DNA of 64,000 bases from Citrobacter farmeri (lineage in GTDB: Bacteria; Pseudomonadota; Gammaproteobacteria; Enterobacterales; Enterobacteriaceae). Within the stretch, counting starts at the first letter, position 1. Each line of letters opens with the position of its first letter. The notes beneath the pieces were generated by a model. It was not told the origin of the DNA. It saw only the letters and a list, made by a program, of their open reading frames with translations, and searched no databases. Positions 30,305-40,059 of the stretch are shown here, piece after piece. The translations under genes were made by a program, and so were the position numbers. Location: NCBI RefSeq assembly GCF_019048065.1, contig NZ_CP077291.1, positions 4,216,001-4,280,000 on the forward strand, written 5' to 3'.

Positions 30305-31030
30305 TCAAGAAAACTGAGCGGTAACCTGCGGGAAAATGCGCTGATAACCTTCGGCGTATTTGATTTTCAAATCTGAATTTCTTGACGCCTGCACGCCGCG
30401 CTGCAACGCGACTCGGGTGTAGTACTCCCAGAGGTGTTCCTGCGCTGCCATGGACTCCATCGCTTCACGCTTGGTTTGCCATACTTCGCTGATATCCAAC
30501 AGCACTTCTGGCTTCCATTCACATTGCTCCGGTTGATGGGGCTCAAACAGAAAGACGGGCGGTGCGCCAATCACGGGCTTTTCAGGATCGTGGCCGTGCG
30601 CCTGGGCGACAATTCGGGCTTCCTGAGCGATATGCGTCGCCATTGGGTGGTCGAAGTTGTAGGGATCTTTCAACGAATGTGTCAGCACAAACTCAGGTTT
30701 GAGTTCACGATACAGATCAGCGAGGGCGAACAGAACGTCATCACTGACCCGCATGGGATAGTCACCGACGTCCATAAAATGAATTGTTCTGGCCCCCAGG
30801 ATTTCGGCAGCCTTACGCGCTTCCTTCTCCCTTTCCTGTTTTACGGTGGTCATCTCCATGCCAGGCTGACGCCAGAGTTTGGCGGATTCACCGCGTTCGC
30901 CAAACGACAGACACACAATGTGCATGTCCCAGCCACGAGCGGCATATAGTGCAATGGCACCGCCAGCACGCCAGACAAAATCAGCGGAGTGAGCACTGAC
31001 GATCAACGCCGTTTTAGGTTGCGTATTCAT
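30305..31030 (-). CDS. PIG-L-family hydratase, GalB-like (4-oxalomesaconate hydratase)
   Basis: A 241-residue zinc-dependent PIG-L (LmbE) family protein. The zinc motif appears as SAHSADFVWRAGG with His14 and Asp17, the variant form found in GalB of Pseudomonas putida in place of the usual AHPDDE. A late LTHSLKDPYNFDHP supplies the third ligand. GalB hydrates 4-oxalomesaconate to 4-carboxy-4-hydroxy-2-oxoadipate. The ATG at 31030 (MNTQPKTAL) follows AGAAGGAAG and is preferred to an upstream frame reaching 31081 that would overlap the preceding gene. Neighbours on both sides encode adjacent steps. Confidence 0.82.
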   Translation of the reverse strand: MNTQPKTALIVSAHSADFVWRAGGAIALYAARGWDMHIVCLSFGERGESAKLWRQPGMEMTTVKQEREKEARKAAEILGARTIHFMDVGDYPMRVSDDVLFALADLYRELKPEFVLTHSLKDPYNFDHPMATHIAQEARIVAQAHGHDPEKPVIGAPPVFLFEPHQPEQCEWKPEVLLDISEVWQTKREAMESMAAQEHLWEYYTRVALQRGVQASRNSDLKIKYAEGYQRIFPQVTAQFS

Positions 31031-31058
31031 ATTTCTTCCTTCTGTGAGAGCTAACGAA

Positions 31059-32114
31059 TCAAGGAACCAGCACGTCGCCACGCATGATCAACCGCGCCGT
31101 TCGCATCAATGCGGCCTGCGCCACAGAGCCATCCTCATTCAGGCGCAGATACACCGTTAATTCACCTGAAGGATGCTCGATAGACAGGCGTTGTTCTGTG
31201 CCACCGGAAAGTTGCGATACCGCGTGAGCGACGGAACCCGGCATAACTGCAGCGGTAGCAACGGTGACGGCACCGAGGACACCAATGGCGGCATGGCAGG
31301 TATGAGGGATGAATGTTCTGGTGCAGAGCGCACCGCCAGATTGCGATCTGGCAACCATACTGATTTTAGGCACCGACTTATTGGCGACATCAGAGATCCC
31401 CATCAGCTTGCCGGCTTTTAAGCGCAGGTTTTCAATACGTGTCGCCAGCGCGTTATTCGCATTAAGCTGATCTTTCGTTTCATAGCCCGTTATTCCCATA
31501 TCGCTGGCAGCCACAATAATGACCGGCATGCCGTTATCGATGCAGGTCACCCGGATGCCGTCAATGACATCACACAGTTTGCCCGTGGGGAGTAAGGCAC
31601 CGCAGACCGAACCTTCCGTATCAAGGAAATTCTGCAATACCGGAGCGGAGGTTCCTGGTACGCCGTCAATACTGACATCCCCTTCGTAACAGGGATGTCC
31701 ACCGGGAGTTTGTAGCGTCACTTCAGCGATCATGTTGGTATTGAGTGTACGGATGCGCAGCACCGTTTGATCGCCCTGCGCGGTAATCAGACCCGCCTCC
31801 AGCGCTGCCGGACCAGCCGCGGCCAACATGTTCCCGCAATTGGGCGTGGTATCCACATGTTGTTCGTTGATGGAGACCTGAGCAAACAAAAAGTTGATAT
31901 CGGCCTCAGCATCGGGGGCCAGCGAGATAATGCCGACTTTACTCGTCAGCGTCGTGGCGCCGCCAAGACCATCAATTTGTCTTTCATCAGGGGAGCCCAT
32001 CACTGACAGAATTAAACGATCGCGTTCGGCAATCTCTTCCGGCAGATCTTTCGCCAGGAAAAACGGTCCTCTTGATGTGCCACCGCGCATAAACCAGCAG
32101 GGTAATGTCTTCAT
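31059..32114 (-). CDS. PrpF-family tautomerase, GalD-like (4-oxalomesaconate tautomerase)
   Basis: A 351-residue protein of the PrpF/diaminopimelate-epimerase fold, made of two similar halves. The N-terminus MKTLPCWFMRGGTSRGPFF is the PrpF signature with the MRGGTS(R/K)G loop, and TPNCGNML and VTVATAAVMPG carry further conserved residues. GalD converts the keto and enol tautomers of 4-oxalomesaconate; PrpF itself isomerises 2-methylaconitate. With GalB-, LigI- and aldolase-like genes directly downstream, the GalD role fits better. It is the first enzyme gene of the cluster, 160 nt after the regulator gene on the same strand. Confidence 0.82.
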   Translation of the reverse strand: MKTLPCWFMRGGTSRGPFFLAKDLPEEIAERDRLILSVMGSPDERQIDGLGGATTLTSKVGIISLAPDAEADINFLFAQVSINEQHVDTTPNCGNMLAAAGPAALEAGLITAQGDQTVLRIRTLNTNMIAEVTLQTPGGHPCYEGDVSIDGVPGTSAPVLQNFLDTEGSVCGALLPTGKLCDVIDGIRVTCIDNGMPVIIVAASDMGITGYETKDQLNANNALATRIENLRLKAGKLMGISDVANKSVPKISMVARSQSGGALCTRTFIPHTCHAAIGVLGAVTVATAAVMPGSVAHAVSQLSGGTEQRLSIEHPSGELTVYLRLNEDGSVAQAALMRTARLIMRGDVLVP

Positions 32115-32185
32115 GATCTTCTCGCTTCGTCATAACCATCAGGTCTGTGAGAACTAAGCTAACAACGAAGATGACTATGAAAAAG

Positions 32186-32221
32186 ATGCAAACGGTCATA
32201 GCTGAATTGCATTTTTTGCAT
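32186..32221. promoter_or_regulatory. Candidate LysR operator upstream of the galD-like gene
   Basis: ATGCAA (32186-32191) and TTGCAT (32207-32212) form an inverted repeat with a 15-bp spacer, and a second TTGCAT follows at 32216-32221. The group lies 72-107 bp before the start codon, a typical place for LysR-family activator sites. Which protein binds is inferred. Confidence 0.4.
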
Positions 32222-32274
32222 AGCAGCAGGAAGAGTGACTTAGTGATACCCGTGCATATCTGGCAAGATAAGAT

Positions 32275-33174
32275 TCAGGACAGACGCTGACTGATAATCC
32301 GTTGCTGCAGGAGCAGTTCCATCGTCCGCTGGGCGAGAGAAGAGAAATGATGCTGGTTTGATGTGGCCAGGATGACCCGGTTCAGAATAGGAGGGGTAAT
32401 GGGGACGGCAGTCAATCCTTCGGGACGGTAATCGACTTCCAGGGAATTCGCGGGTAATACCGCATAGCCAAATCCTCTGGACACCAGTCCCAGCATAGAG
32501 GGAACCGTATCGATTTCAAGGACGACATTCAGACTGACATCATGACGGGCGCATTCTATTTCGACCAGATTGCGCAACATTTGCTGTCGGTTAGGGATAA
32601 TGAGGGGATAGGTGCTGAGTTCACGCAGCGGAATATTCATGTTGCTGGCAACAGGTGAATGACTCGGCGCGATAAGACATAATTTTTCAGTCCAGAGATG
32701 CTGATATTTCAGGCTACGTTCAGGAGAGGGGTTATAAAGTATCGCAATATCCAGTTCCCCCAAAATTAAACGTTTTTGCAGCCAGTACGTCAGGTTCTCG
32801 GTAATCGCCAGGGAACAGTCAGGAAATTCAGCAAGAAAATCGGTGACCAGCCCCACGGTTAAGAGTTTCCCCAATGTAGGAGGCATACCAACCGTCACTT
32901 TGCCCTGGTATATGCCGTCACCGGTACTTAATGCCTGCTCGGCGATTTCAACCTGTCGCAGAATACCTTTACCATGCTCCAGCAGTTGTCGACCTGCTGC
33001 GGTCAGCGTCACGCCGCGACCGTTACGTTTAAGCAATGTTTTCCCCAGTTCCAGTTCTAACTGGCGTACCTGTCGGCTGACCATCGACTGAGACTGGTCA
33101 AGAGTCTGAGCTGCCTGGCTGAAACTGCTTTGCTCCGCTACCCGGATAAAGCTGCGTAATTTCTTTAAATCCAC
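32275..33174 (-). CDS. LysR-family transcriptional regulator of the catabolic cluster
   Basis: A 299-residue LysR-type regulator. The winged helix-turn-helix covers residues ~1-60 (FSQAAQTLDQSQSMVSRQVRQLE), followed by the linker helix and a periplasmic-binding-like effector domain. It probably activates the downstream enzyme genes in response to a pathway acid; GalR plays that role for gallate genes in Pseudomonas. The start is the GTG at 33174, with a strong AGGAGG 5 nt upstream; a nearby ATG is in another frame. Unusually for LysR genes it is not divergent from its likely targets but lies upstream on the same strand. Confidence 0.88.
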   Translation of the reverse strand: MDLKKLRSFIRVAEQSSFSQAAQTLDQSQSMVSRQVRQLELELGKTLLKRNGRGVTLTAAGRQLLEHGKGILRQVEIAEQALSTGDGIYQGKVTVGMPPTLGKLLTVGLVTDFLAEFPDCSLAITENLTYWLQKRLILGELDIAILYNPSPERSLKYQHLWTEKLCLIAPSHSPVASNMNIPLRELSTYPLIIPNRQQMLRNLVEIECARHDVSLNVVLEIDTVPSMLGLVSRGFGYAVLPANSLEVDYRPEGLTAVPITPPILNRVILATSNQHHFSSLAQRTMELLLQQRIISQRLS

Positions 33175-33305
33175 ACATCCCTCCTGGCCGGTATGTCATG
33201 TCATTCTGAACAAGAAGATAAAGACTTAAAGCTAAAAATAAAAACAATAAAATAGAATAATAGAGAGTGCGGGGATAAACAGTCACTACGCGGGTTTTAG
33301 ATACA

Positions 33306-33333
33306 AAAATGGACGTCTGTTGACGTCCATTTT
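33306..33333 (-). terminator. Terminator of secG-leuU
   Basis: A perfect 12-bp stem AAAATGGACGTC / GACGTCCATTTT with a 4-nt loop, followed on the minus strand by TTG. It lies 8 nt after the tRNA 3' end and separates leuU from the LysR gene. Confidence 0.85.
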
Positions 33334-33341
33334 CTAAATAT

Positions 33342-33428
33342 TGGTACCGAGGACGGGACTTGAACCCGTAAGCCCTATTGGGCACTACCACCTCAAGGTA
33401 GCGTGTCTACCAATTCCACCACCTCGGC
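33342..33428 (-). tRNA. leuU: tRNA-Leu (GAG)
   Basis: A complete 87-nt class II tRNA beginning GCCGAGG and ending in an encoded CCA. The anticodon loop is TTGAGGT, anticodon GAG. The long variable arm (TGCCCAATAGGGCT) is normal for leucine tRNAs. It starts 9 nt after the secG stop and is probably co-transcribed with it. Its 3' end faces the accessory cluster. Confidence 0.98.
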
Positions 33429-33437
33429 ACTGAGATC

Positions 33438-33770
33438 TTATTGCGGGATATCGCTGGTCGGCTTAGCCGGAGCAGCTGGCTGAGGCTGTTCGGTTTTCGC
33501 CGGCGCACTCAGATTTTCCCACTCACTTCCTTTATTGGTTTTGTTACTGTTGATATTGCCCAGCACCAGGCTGATGATAAAGAACAACGTCGCCAGCACA
33601 GCCGTCATACGGGTCATGAAGTTACCGGAACCACTTGAACCAAACAACGTCGCGGAAGCGCCTGCTCCGAAGGAGGCTCCCATATCAGCGCCTTTACCTT
33701 GCTGCAGCATGATCAGACCCACAAGGCCAATTGCCACAATAAGGAAAACTACCAAAAGAGCTTCGTACAT
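33438..33770 (-). CDS. secG: SecG, protein-export channel subunit
   Basis: A 110-residue inner-membrane subunit of the SecYEG translocon that aids SecA cycling. Two membrane helices are visible (residues ~4-22 and ~52-72) with GGMGASFGAG-type loop residues between them; the tail is rich in Ala, Pro and Gln. The ATG at 33770 (MYEALLVV) is the family start, with AAGGA upstream. It lies between glmM and leuU, as in E. coli. Confidence 0.96.
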   Translation of the reverse strand: MYEALLVVFLIVAIGLVGLIMLQQGKGADMGASFGAGASATLFGSSGSGNFMTRMTAVLATLFFIISLVLGNINSNKTNKGSEWENLSAPAKTEQPQPAAPAKPTSDIPQ

Positions 33771-33953
33771 AATCAACCTGTTCCTTGCGGAGTTGCCGCA
33801 TACCAATGCTTCTAACCAATAAAGCGGGATTTTTACTGTTTCCCACTGAAGCGGGTGTGAATACTAACCAAAGCGAATGACCTTCGCAAGGGCAATTTTA
33901 GTGCATTGTATCAACTGCGGAAAAAAACAGCAAAAGCCGGGTTTCCCTTTACT

Positions 33954-33979
33954 AAAAAGGCAGCAAATGCCGCCTTTTT
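33954..33979 (-). terminator. Terminator after glmM
   Basis: AAAAAGGC(a)GC with GC(c)GCCTTTTT forms a stem with one mismatch and a short loop, ending in five T on the minus strand. It lies 17 nt after the glmM stop. Confidence 0.88.
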
Positions 33980-33996
33980 ATGCAGTTAAGTCTGCC

Positions 33997-35334
33997 TTAC
34001 ACCGCTTTGACCGCATCCGCGATGCGATGGGCAAACTCGGTCACCTGCGCTTCATCTTCGCCTTCAACCATCACGCGAATTAACGGCTCGGTGCCCGATT
34101 TGCGCAACAATACGCGCCCACGATTCCCCAGCGATGACTCCACTTCCGCAGTCACCGCTTTCACCGTATCATTTTCCAGCGGGTCGCCGCTGCCTGCGGT
34201 GTACCGCACATTCACCAGAATCTGCGGGAACATTTTCATGCCGCTGCACAGATCGTGAAGGCTCATGTGGTTACGTACCATCGCGGCCAACACTTGCAGA
34301 CCAGCAACAATGCCATCACCGGTAGTGGTTTTATCCAGCAGAATGACGTGACCGGAGTTTTCCGCCCCGATACGCCAGCCTTTTTCCTGCATTTTTTCCA
34401 GCACATAGCGATCACCGACTTTCGCGCGGGTAAACGGAATGCCGAGTTGCTTCAGTGCCAGTTCCAGACCCATGTTGCTCATCAGCGTCCCGACAGCACC
34501 ACCGCGCAGTTGTCCCTGACGCAGGGCTTCACGGGCGATGATATACATGATCTGATCGCCATCGACTTTATTACCGTCATGATCAACCATGATCACACGG
34601 TCACCGTCGCCATCCAGCGCGATACCCAGATCGGCTTTTTCCGCGACCACGAGAGCCTGCAAGGCACGCACATCGGTGGCGCCGACCTCTTCGTTAATGT
34701 TCACACCATTTGGCTCACAGCCAATAGTAATCACCTTCGCACCCAGTTCGCGCAGCACGTTCGGCGCAATATGGTAGGTTGCGCCATTGGCGCAATCCAC
34801 CACGATCTTCAATTCGTTCAGGCTCAATTCGTTCGGGAATGTACCTTTGCAAAATTCAATATAGCGCCCTGCCGCATCGACTATACGGCTGGCTTTACCG
34901 AGTTCAGCGGAATCCACACAGGTGATCTCTTTTTCCATCTCGGCCTCAATGGCCTCTTCGACGGCATCGGGCAGTTTGGTCCCGTCGATGGAAAAGAATT
35001 TGATACCGTTGTCATAGAACGGGTTATGCGATGCGGAGATCACAATCCCGGCTTCGGCGCGGAAGGTGCGCGTCAGATAAGCGACCGCAGGCGTTGGCAT
35101 CGGCCCCGTAAACGACGCGGACAACCCTGCTGCCGCCAGACCAGCTTCAAGTGCTGACTCCAGCATGTAACCGGAAATACGGGTGTCTTTGCCGATGATG
35201 ATTTTACGCGAGCCGTGGCGAGCCAGGACCTTACCGGCCGCCCAACCCAGCTTCAGCACAAAATCAGGCGTAATCGGCGCATCGCCCACGCGTCCACGGA
35301 TCCCATCGGTTCCAAAATATTTACGGTTACTCAT
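33997..35334 (-). CDS. glmM: Phosphoglucosamine mutase GlmM
   Basis: A 445-residue enzyme that interconverts glucosamine-6-phosphate and glucosamine-1-phosphate, supplying UDP-GlcNAc for peptidoglycan and LPS. The phosphorylated active serine is Ser102 in [12 protein letters not shown]. The metal loop is [13 protein letters not shown] near 240-246, and the phosphate-binding [12 protein letters not shown] lies near the C-terminus. Its start overlaps the folP stop by 8 nt, so the two are coupled. Confidence 0.97.
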   Translation of the reverse strand: MSNRKYFGTDGIRGRVGDAPITPDFVLKLGWAAGKVLARHGSRKIIIGKDTRISGYMLESALEAGLAAAGLSASFTGPMPTPAVAYLTRTFRAEAGIVISASHNPFYDNGIKFFSIDGTKLPDAVEEAIEAEMEKEITCVDSAELGKASRIVDAAGRYIEFCKGTFPNELSLNELKIVVDCANGATYHIAPNVLRELGAKVITIGCEPNGVNINEEVGATDVRALQALVVAEKADLGIALDGDGDRVIMVDHDGNKVDGDQIMYIIAREALRQGQLRGGAVGTLMSNMGLELALKQLGIPFTRAKVGDRYVLEKMQEKGWRIGAENSGHVILLDKTTTGDGIVAGLQVLAAMVRNHMSLHDLCSGMKMFPQILVNVRYTAGSGDPLENDTVKAVTAEVESSLGNRGRVLLRKSGTEPLIRVMVEGEDEAQVTEFAHRIADAVKAV

Positions 35335-36175
35335 AGCGTTTGTTTTCCTTTGCGGACAATGTGGCTTCTACCACACGCATCGCTTCTACGGTTTCTTTGA
35401 CGTCATGCACACGAATGATCTGCGCCCCCTGCATAGCAGCAATGACCGCACAGGCAAGGCTACCGCTCAGACGCTCTGATGGCCCCACATTGAGCAGTTG
35501 GCCCACCATCGATTTACGTGACATTCCCACCAGCACCGGCAGGTTAAAATGGTGAAACTCAGCCAGTCGCGCCAGTAATGTATAGTTGTGGGAGAGATTT
35601 TTACCGAAACCGAATCCCGGGTCGAGCAACAATTTCTCTTTTGCGATGCCGGCCCTTTCACAACGTGCTATTTGCTCAATAAAGTAGCGATTTACATCCG
35701 CAAACACGTCTTCATATTTTGGCGACTCCTGCATGGTCTTCGGCTGCCCCTGCATATGCATCAGACATACCGGCAAACCGGTTTCCGCCGCCGCCTCCAG
35801 CGCACCTGGTTCAGAGAGCGAGCGAATGTCGTTAATGATGTGAGCGCCCACTCTTGCTGACTCGCGGATCACCTCAGGCTTTGAGGTATCGACAGAAATC
35901 CAGACTTCAAAACGTTGGGCTATCGCCTCAACTACCGGGATAACACGCGCCAGTTCCTCTTCCACACTCACATCCGCCGCACCGGGGCGAGTAGACTCAC
36001 CGCCGACATCAATGATGGTCGCTCCAGCATTAATCATCAGATTGGCATGTTTCACCGCTTCAATCAGCGTGTTATGCGCTCCACCATCTGAGAAGGAGTC
36101 CGGCGTGACGTTAAGGATCCCCATCACATGAGGATGGCTGAGATCCAGTGAGGTGCCCTGGGCATAGAGTTTCAT
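35327..36175 (-). CDS. folP: Dihydropteroate synthase FolP
   Basis: A 282-residue TIM-barrel enzyme that condenses 4-aminobenzoate with hydroxymethyldihydropterin diphosphate in folate synthesis; it is the sulfonamide target. Signature motifs are [14 protein letters not shown] (~16-29), [11 protein letters not shown] (~56-66), [11 protein letters not shown] (~180-190) and VGMSRKSM (~217-224). The ATG at 36175 (MKLYAQG) is the family start. No substitution at the usual resistance positions was judged. It follows ftsH in the same direction. Confidence 0.97.
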   Translation of the reverse strand: MKLYAQGTSLDLSHPHVMGILNVTPDSFSDGGAHNTLIEAVKHANLMINAGATIIDVGGESTRPGAADVSVEEELARVIPVVEAIAQRFEVWISVDTSKPEVIRESARVGAHIINDIRSLSEPGALEAAAETGLPVCLMHMQGQPKTMQESPKYEDVFADVNRYFIEQIARCERAGIAKEKLLLDPGFGFGKNLSHNYTLLARLAEFHHFNLPVLVGMSRKSMVGQLLNVGPSERLSGSLACAVIAAMQGAQIIRVHDVKETVEAMRVVEATLSAKENKRYE

Positions 36176-36263
36176 GATGTTATCCCTGGTATGAATTGAT
36201 AAGAAAAAACCCTGGAGCAAGCCCCAGGGTTTTCAATAAAACGCAGTCATCTACAACAGTAAC

Positions 36264-38195
36264 TTATTTGTCGCCTAACTGCTCTGACATGGTATTACCT
36301 GGGTTCGGCGTGCGCGGTTCATCCACCGGGCGCGGCGCACGAGGTGTGCCATTGTTGTCAGAATTGTTAGAGCCCGGTTCTTCCCAGCCAGCTGGCGGGC
36401 GAACATCGCGGCGAGCCATCAGGTCATCAATCTGCGGCGCATCAATGGTCTCATATTTCATGAGCGCATCTTTCATCGCGTGCAGGATGTCCATGTTGTC
36501 ATTCAGGAGCTGACGCGCACGATTGTAGTTACGCTCAATCAGTGCTTTCACTTCCTGGTCGATGATACGCGCGGTTTCATCGGACATATGTTTCGCTTTT
36601 GCCACGCTACGACCGAGGAATACTTCACCCTCTTCTTCCGCGTACAACAGCGGACCGAGTTTGTCGGAGAAGCCCCACTGGGTCACCATGTTACGTGCCA
36701 GGTTGGTTGCAACCTTAATGTCGTTCGACGCACCGGTAGAAACATGTTCAACACCGTAGATGATCTCTTCTGCCAGGCGGCCACCGTACAGCGTGGAGAT
36801 CTGGCTTTCCAGTTTCTGACGGCTGGCGCTGATCGCGTCGCCTTCAGGCAGGAAGAAGGTCACACCCAACGCACGTCCGCGCGGGATAATCGTTACTTTA
36901 TGTACCGGATCGTGTTCCGGCACCAGGCGACCGATAATCGCGTGGCCAGCTTCGTGGTAAGCGGTCGATTCTTTCTGCGCTTCCGTCATCACCATAGAGC
37001 GACGTTCCGCACCCATCATGATTTTGTCTTTCGCTTTTTCGAACTCAACCATCGACACGACACGCTTGTTGCCACGAGCAGCGAACAACGCGGCTTCGTT
37101 CACCAGGTTTGCCAGATCTGCACCGGAGAAACCCGGCGTACCACGAGCAATGATTGCCGCGTCAATATCCGGCGCCAACGGTACACGACGCATATGCACT
37201 TTCAGGATCTGTTCACGACCACGCACATCCGGCAAGCCGACCACAACCTGACGGTCGAAACGGCCTGGACGCAACAGCGCAGGGTCAAGAACGTCCGGAC
37301 GGTTGGTTGCCGCGATAACGATGATACCTTCGTTACCTTCGAAACCATCCATCTCAACCAGCATCTGGTTCAGGGTCTGTTCACGTTCATCGTGACCGCC
37401 ACCCAAACCTGCACCACGTTGGCGACCTACGGCATCGATTTCATCGATGAAGATAATGCATGGTGCTGCTTTCTTGGCCTGTTCGAACATGTCACGCACA
37501 CGAGATGCACCGACACCGACAAACATTTCCACAAAGTCAGAACCAGAAATCGTAAAGAATGGAACCTTCGCTTCACCTGCAATGGCTTTCGCCAGCAAGG
37601 TTTTACCGGTACCCGGAGGACCGACCATCAGGACGCCTTTCGGGATTTTACCGCCCAGCTTCTGGAAGCGGCTCGGCTCGCGCAGGTATTCAACCAGTTC
37701 CGCCACCTCTTCTTTCGCTTCGTCACAGCCTGCGACGTCGGCGAAAGTGGTTTTGATCTGATCTTCCGTCAGCATGCGCGCTTTGCTCTTACCGAACGAC
37801 ATAGCGCCTTTGCCACCGCCGCCCTGCATCTGACGCATAAAGAAGATCCAGACACCGATCAACAGCAGCATCGGGAACCAGGAAATGAAGATAGAAGCCA
37901 GCAGGCTCGGTTCTTCTGGTGGTTCACCAACAACCTTGACGTTCTTAGTCAGCAGGTTATCAAGCAGCTTCGGATCGTTTACCGGAATGTAAGTCGTGTA
38001 ACGGTTACTATCTTTCTTGGTAACGTTGATCTCACGTCCGTTGATACGTGCTTCACGAACCTGGTCGTTGTTGACCTCTTGCAGGAAGGTAGAGTAATCC
38101 ACCTTACGGCCATTAGACTCGCTGGGCCCAAAGCTCTGGAATACTGACATCAGCACAACGGCAATGACCAGCCAGAGTATTAGGTTTTTCGCCAT
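36264..38195 (-). CDS. ftsH: ATP-dependent zinc metalloprotease FtsH
   Basis: A 643-residue hexameric inner-membrane AAA+ protease that degrades LpxC, sigma-32 and misassembled membrane proteins. Two membrane helices flank a periplasmic domain (residues ~4-22 and ~98-120). Walker A GPPGTGKT is at 192-199, Walker B IFIDEID ends at 254, and the zinc site HEAGH is at 414-418. The ATG at 38195 (MAKNLILW) is preferred; an in-frame ATG three codons upstream exists. It lies 99 nt after rlmE, usually in one operon with it. Confidence 0.97.
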   Translation of the reverse strand: MAKNLILWLVIAVVLMSVFQSFGPSESNGRKVDYSTFLQEVNNDQVREARINGREINVTKKDSNRYTTYIPVNDPKLLDNLLTKNVKVVGEPPEEPSLLASIFISWFPMLLLIGVWIFFMRQMQGGGGKGAMSFGKSKARMLTEDQIKTTFADVAGCDEAKEEVAELVEYLREPSRFQKLGGKIPKGVLMVGPPGTGKTLLAKAIAGEAKVPFFTISGSDFVEMFVGVGASRVRDMFEQAKKAAPCIIFIDEIDAVGRQRGAGLGGGHDEREQTLNQMLVEMDGFEGNEGIIVIAATNRPDVLDPALLRPGRFDRQVVVGLPDVRGREQILKVHMRRVPLAPDIDAAIIARGTPGFSGADLANLVNEAALFAARGNKRVVSMVEFEKAKDKIMMGAERRSMVMTEAQKESTAYHEAGHAIIGRLVPEHDPVHKVTIIPRGRALGVTFFLPEGDAISASRQKLESQISTLYGGRLAEEIIYGVEHVSTGASNDIKVATNLARNMVTQWGFSDKLGPLLYAEEEGEVFLGRSVAKAKHMSDETARIIDQEVKALIERNYNRARQLLNDNMDILHAMKDALMKYETIDAPQIDDLMARRDVRPPAGWEEPGSNNSDNNGTPRAPRPVDEPRTPNPGNTMSEQLGDK

Positions 38196-38294
38196 GTCAC
38201 TCAAGGGATTAACCTCTTATTACAACTGTGTTAAAAACAGCGTCAGGATACTCTATATCCAGCGTCTTTCAAACTTTCGTCTGAAATCGACCAG

Positions 38295-38924
38295 TTATGG
38301 TTTACGCCCGGTCGCTACAATATACACTTCACGCGAACGTGCGCGAGAAGAGTCCGGTTTACGAACTTTCACCTTCGTAAACAGGGAGCGAATTTCCCTT
38401 AGATACTCATCGAAACCTTCGCCCTGGAACACCTTCACAACAAAACTGCCACCCGGCGCTAGCACATCACGACACATTTCTAACGCCAGTTCCACCAGAT
38501 ACATGGCACGGGGGATGTCCACCGCCGGTGTTCCGCTCATGTTTGGTGCCATATCTGACATGACAACCTGGACTTTACTATCACCCACGCGTTCCAGCAG
38601 CGCCTTCATGACAAGTTCATCACGAAAATCGCCCTGAAGAAAGTCCACACCAACGATAGGATCCATAGGTAAAAGATCGCAAGCGATGATACGGCCTTTG
38701 CCGCCAATCTGCGAGACCACATACTGTGACCAGCCTCCTGGCGCGGCACCGAGATCGACTACCGTCATCCCCGGCTTAAAAAGTTTGTCACTTTGCTGTA
38801 TTTCATCAAGTTTAAACCAGGCACGGGAACGCAACCCCTTTTTCTGTGCCTCTTGAACATATTTATCGCTAAAGTGTTCCTGAAGCCAGCGACTTGAGCT
38901 GGCAGAACGCTTCTTACCTGTCAT
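38295..38924 (-). CDS. rlmE: 23S rRNA 2'-O-ribose U2552 methyltransferase RlmE
   Basis: A 209-residue SAM-dependent heat-shock methyltransferase (FtsJ, RrmJ) acting on U2552 of 23S rRNA in the 50S subunit. The catalytic triad residues are in place: Lys38, Asp124 and Lys164. The SAM motif [12 protein letters not shown] is at 56-67. It is divergent from yhbY and upstream of ftsH. Confidence 0.97.
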   Translation of the reverse strand: MTGKKRSASSSRWLQEHFSDKYVQEAQKKGLRSRAWFKLDEIQQSDKLFKPGMTVVDLGAAPGGWSQYVVSQIGGKGRIIACDLLPMDPIVGVDFLQGDFRDELVMKALLERVGDSKVQVVMSDMAPNMSGTPAVDIPRAMYLVELALEMCRDVLAPGGSFVVKVFQGEGFDEYLREIRSLFTKVKVRKPDSSRARSREVYIVATGRKP

Positions 38925-39050
38925 TTAACTTTCCCATCGGGGCAGAACATCGTTGCCATATGGCGTAAATTTCCACGCACTATTTGGCGATATATGGGAG
39001 ATGGCGGTAGAATGACCCGTTTTCAATCCCAACGTAAGCAAAAATATACG

Positions 39051-39344
39051 ATGAATCTGAGTACTAAACAAAAACAGCACCTGAAAGGTCTGGCACATCC
39101 GCTCAAGCCGGTCGTTATGCTTGGCAATAATGGTTTGACCGAAGGGGTACTGGCCGAGATTGAACAAGCGTTAGAGCACCATGAACTTATCAAGGTGAAA
39201 GTCGCGTCTGAAGATCGCGATACAAAAACCTTGATCGTGGACGCTATCGTGCGCGAAACCGGCGCCTGTAATGTACAGGTCATCGGTAAAATGCTGGTGC
39301 TTTATCGCCCGAGTAAAGAACGCAAAATCTCGCTGCCACGCTAA
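39051..39344 (+). CDS. yhbY: YhbY, CRM-domain 50S-associated RNA-binding protein
   Basis: A 97-residue protein made of a single CRM (CRS1-YhbY) domain, which binds pre-50S particles and is implicated in ribosome assembly. The conserved loop appears as VMLGNNGLTEGV (residues ~22-33). The ATG at 39051 gives the family start MNLSTKQ; a longer in-frame reading from 38994 has no family match. It is divergent from rlmE and convergent with greA across a strong terminator. Confidence 0.93.
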   Translation: MNLSTKQKQHLKGLAHPLKPVVMLGNNGLTEGVLAEIEQALEHHELIKVKVASEDRDTKTLIVDAIVRETGACNVQVIGKMLVLYRPSKERKISLPR

Positions 39345-39432
39345 GAATATCCTAAAGTCGAACACAAAACCTGTGTAAAACGAGGGATTTCCTACGAGCA
39401 GGAGAGCAAAATGCCACGCTCTCTTCGTTGAT

Positions 39433-39456
39433 AAAAGGCCGCTATGCGGCCTTTTT
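39433..39456 (+). terminator. Bidirectional terminator between yhbY and greA
   Basis: AAAAGGCCGC and GCGGCCTTTTT form a perfect stem around a 3-nt loop, with T-runs on both strands. It serves both convergent genes. Confidence 0.93.
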
Positions 39457-39489
39457 CCTTTCTTTACAATACATCAACATCTTGAGCAC

Positions 39490-39966
39490 TTACAGGTATT
39501 CTACCTTAGTGACCTCATATTCCACTTCGCCACCCGGGGTTTTGATCACCACGACGTCGTCCTGTTCTTTGCCAATCAGGCCACGTGCAATCGGCGAGTT
39601 AACGGAAATCAGGTTCTGTTTGAAGTCCGCTTCATCATCACCCACAATGCGCCAGGTCTGCTCTTCGTCGTTATCGAGATTCAAAACGGTGACCGTCGCG
39701 CCAAAGACAACGCGACCGTTATTCGGCATTTTGGTGACATCGATGACCTGCGCATTCGACAGCTTCGCTTCGATGTCTTTGATACGACCTTCGCAGAAAC
39801 CCTGCTGTTCACGCGCCGCGTGATATTCCGCATTCTCTTTCAGATCGCCATGCTCACGCGCTTCGGCGATAGAGGCGATAATTTCAGGGCGGCGCACAGA
39901 TTTCAGAAAATCCAGCTCTTCGCGTAATTTTTCTGCACCACGTAAGGTCATCGGAATCGCTTGCAT
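39490..39966 (-). CDS. greA: Transcript cleavage factor GreA
   Basis: A 158-residue protein that enters the secondary channel of RNA polymerase and rescues backtracked complexes by stimulating transcript cleavage. The N-terminal coiled coil carries the catalytic acidic tip residues Asp41 and Glu44 in [14 protein letters not shown]. The C-terminal FKBP-like domain binds polymerase. The start [10 protein letters not shown] is the family start. Its leader region can form an early terminator (GraL). Confidence 0.97.
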   Translation of the reverse strand: MQAIPMTLRGAEKLREELDFLKSVRRPEIIASIAEAREHGDLKENAEYHAAREQQGFCEGRIKDIEAKLSNAQVIDVTKMPNNGRVVFGATVTVLNLDNDEEQTWRIVGDDEADFKQNLISVNSPIARGLIGKEQDDVVVIKTPGGEVEYEVTKVEYL

Positions 39967-40059
39967 TTGTTATACCTCTTGAACATTCCTGTAGGGGGCG
40001 ATCGCTCCGCCCCGGCTGTTAAGCCTGCCCCGATATGGTGTCATACCCGGACCAGAAGC

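Noticed and set aside
31059..32114. PrpF of the 2-methylcitrate pathway
   Set aside because: No prpB, prpC or acnD gene is nearby, while genes for adjacent oxalomesaconate steps are.
33098..33391. A 97-codon frame over leuU and the LysR 5' end
   Set aside because: It crosses a tRNA and its terminator and has no coding character.
36480..38147. A 555-codon open frame on the plus strand across ftsH
   Set aside because: It is the antisense of ftsH, rich in Arg, His, Thr and Phe as expected from complementary codon bias, with no recognisable domain.
39985..40012. GC-rich palindrome before greA as a terminator
   Set aside because: The stem GGGGCG / CGCCCC has no following T-run on either strand; the better terminator of this leader lies at 40060-40093.
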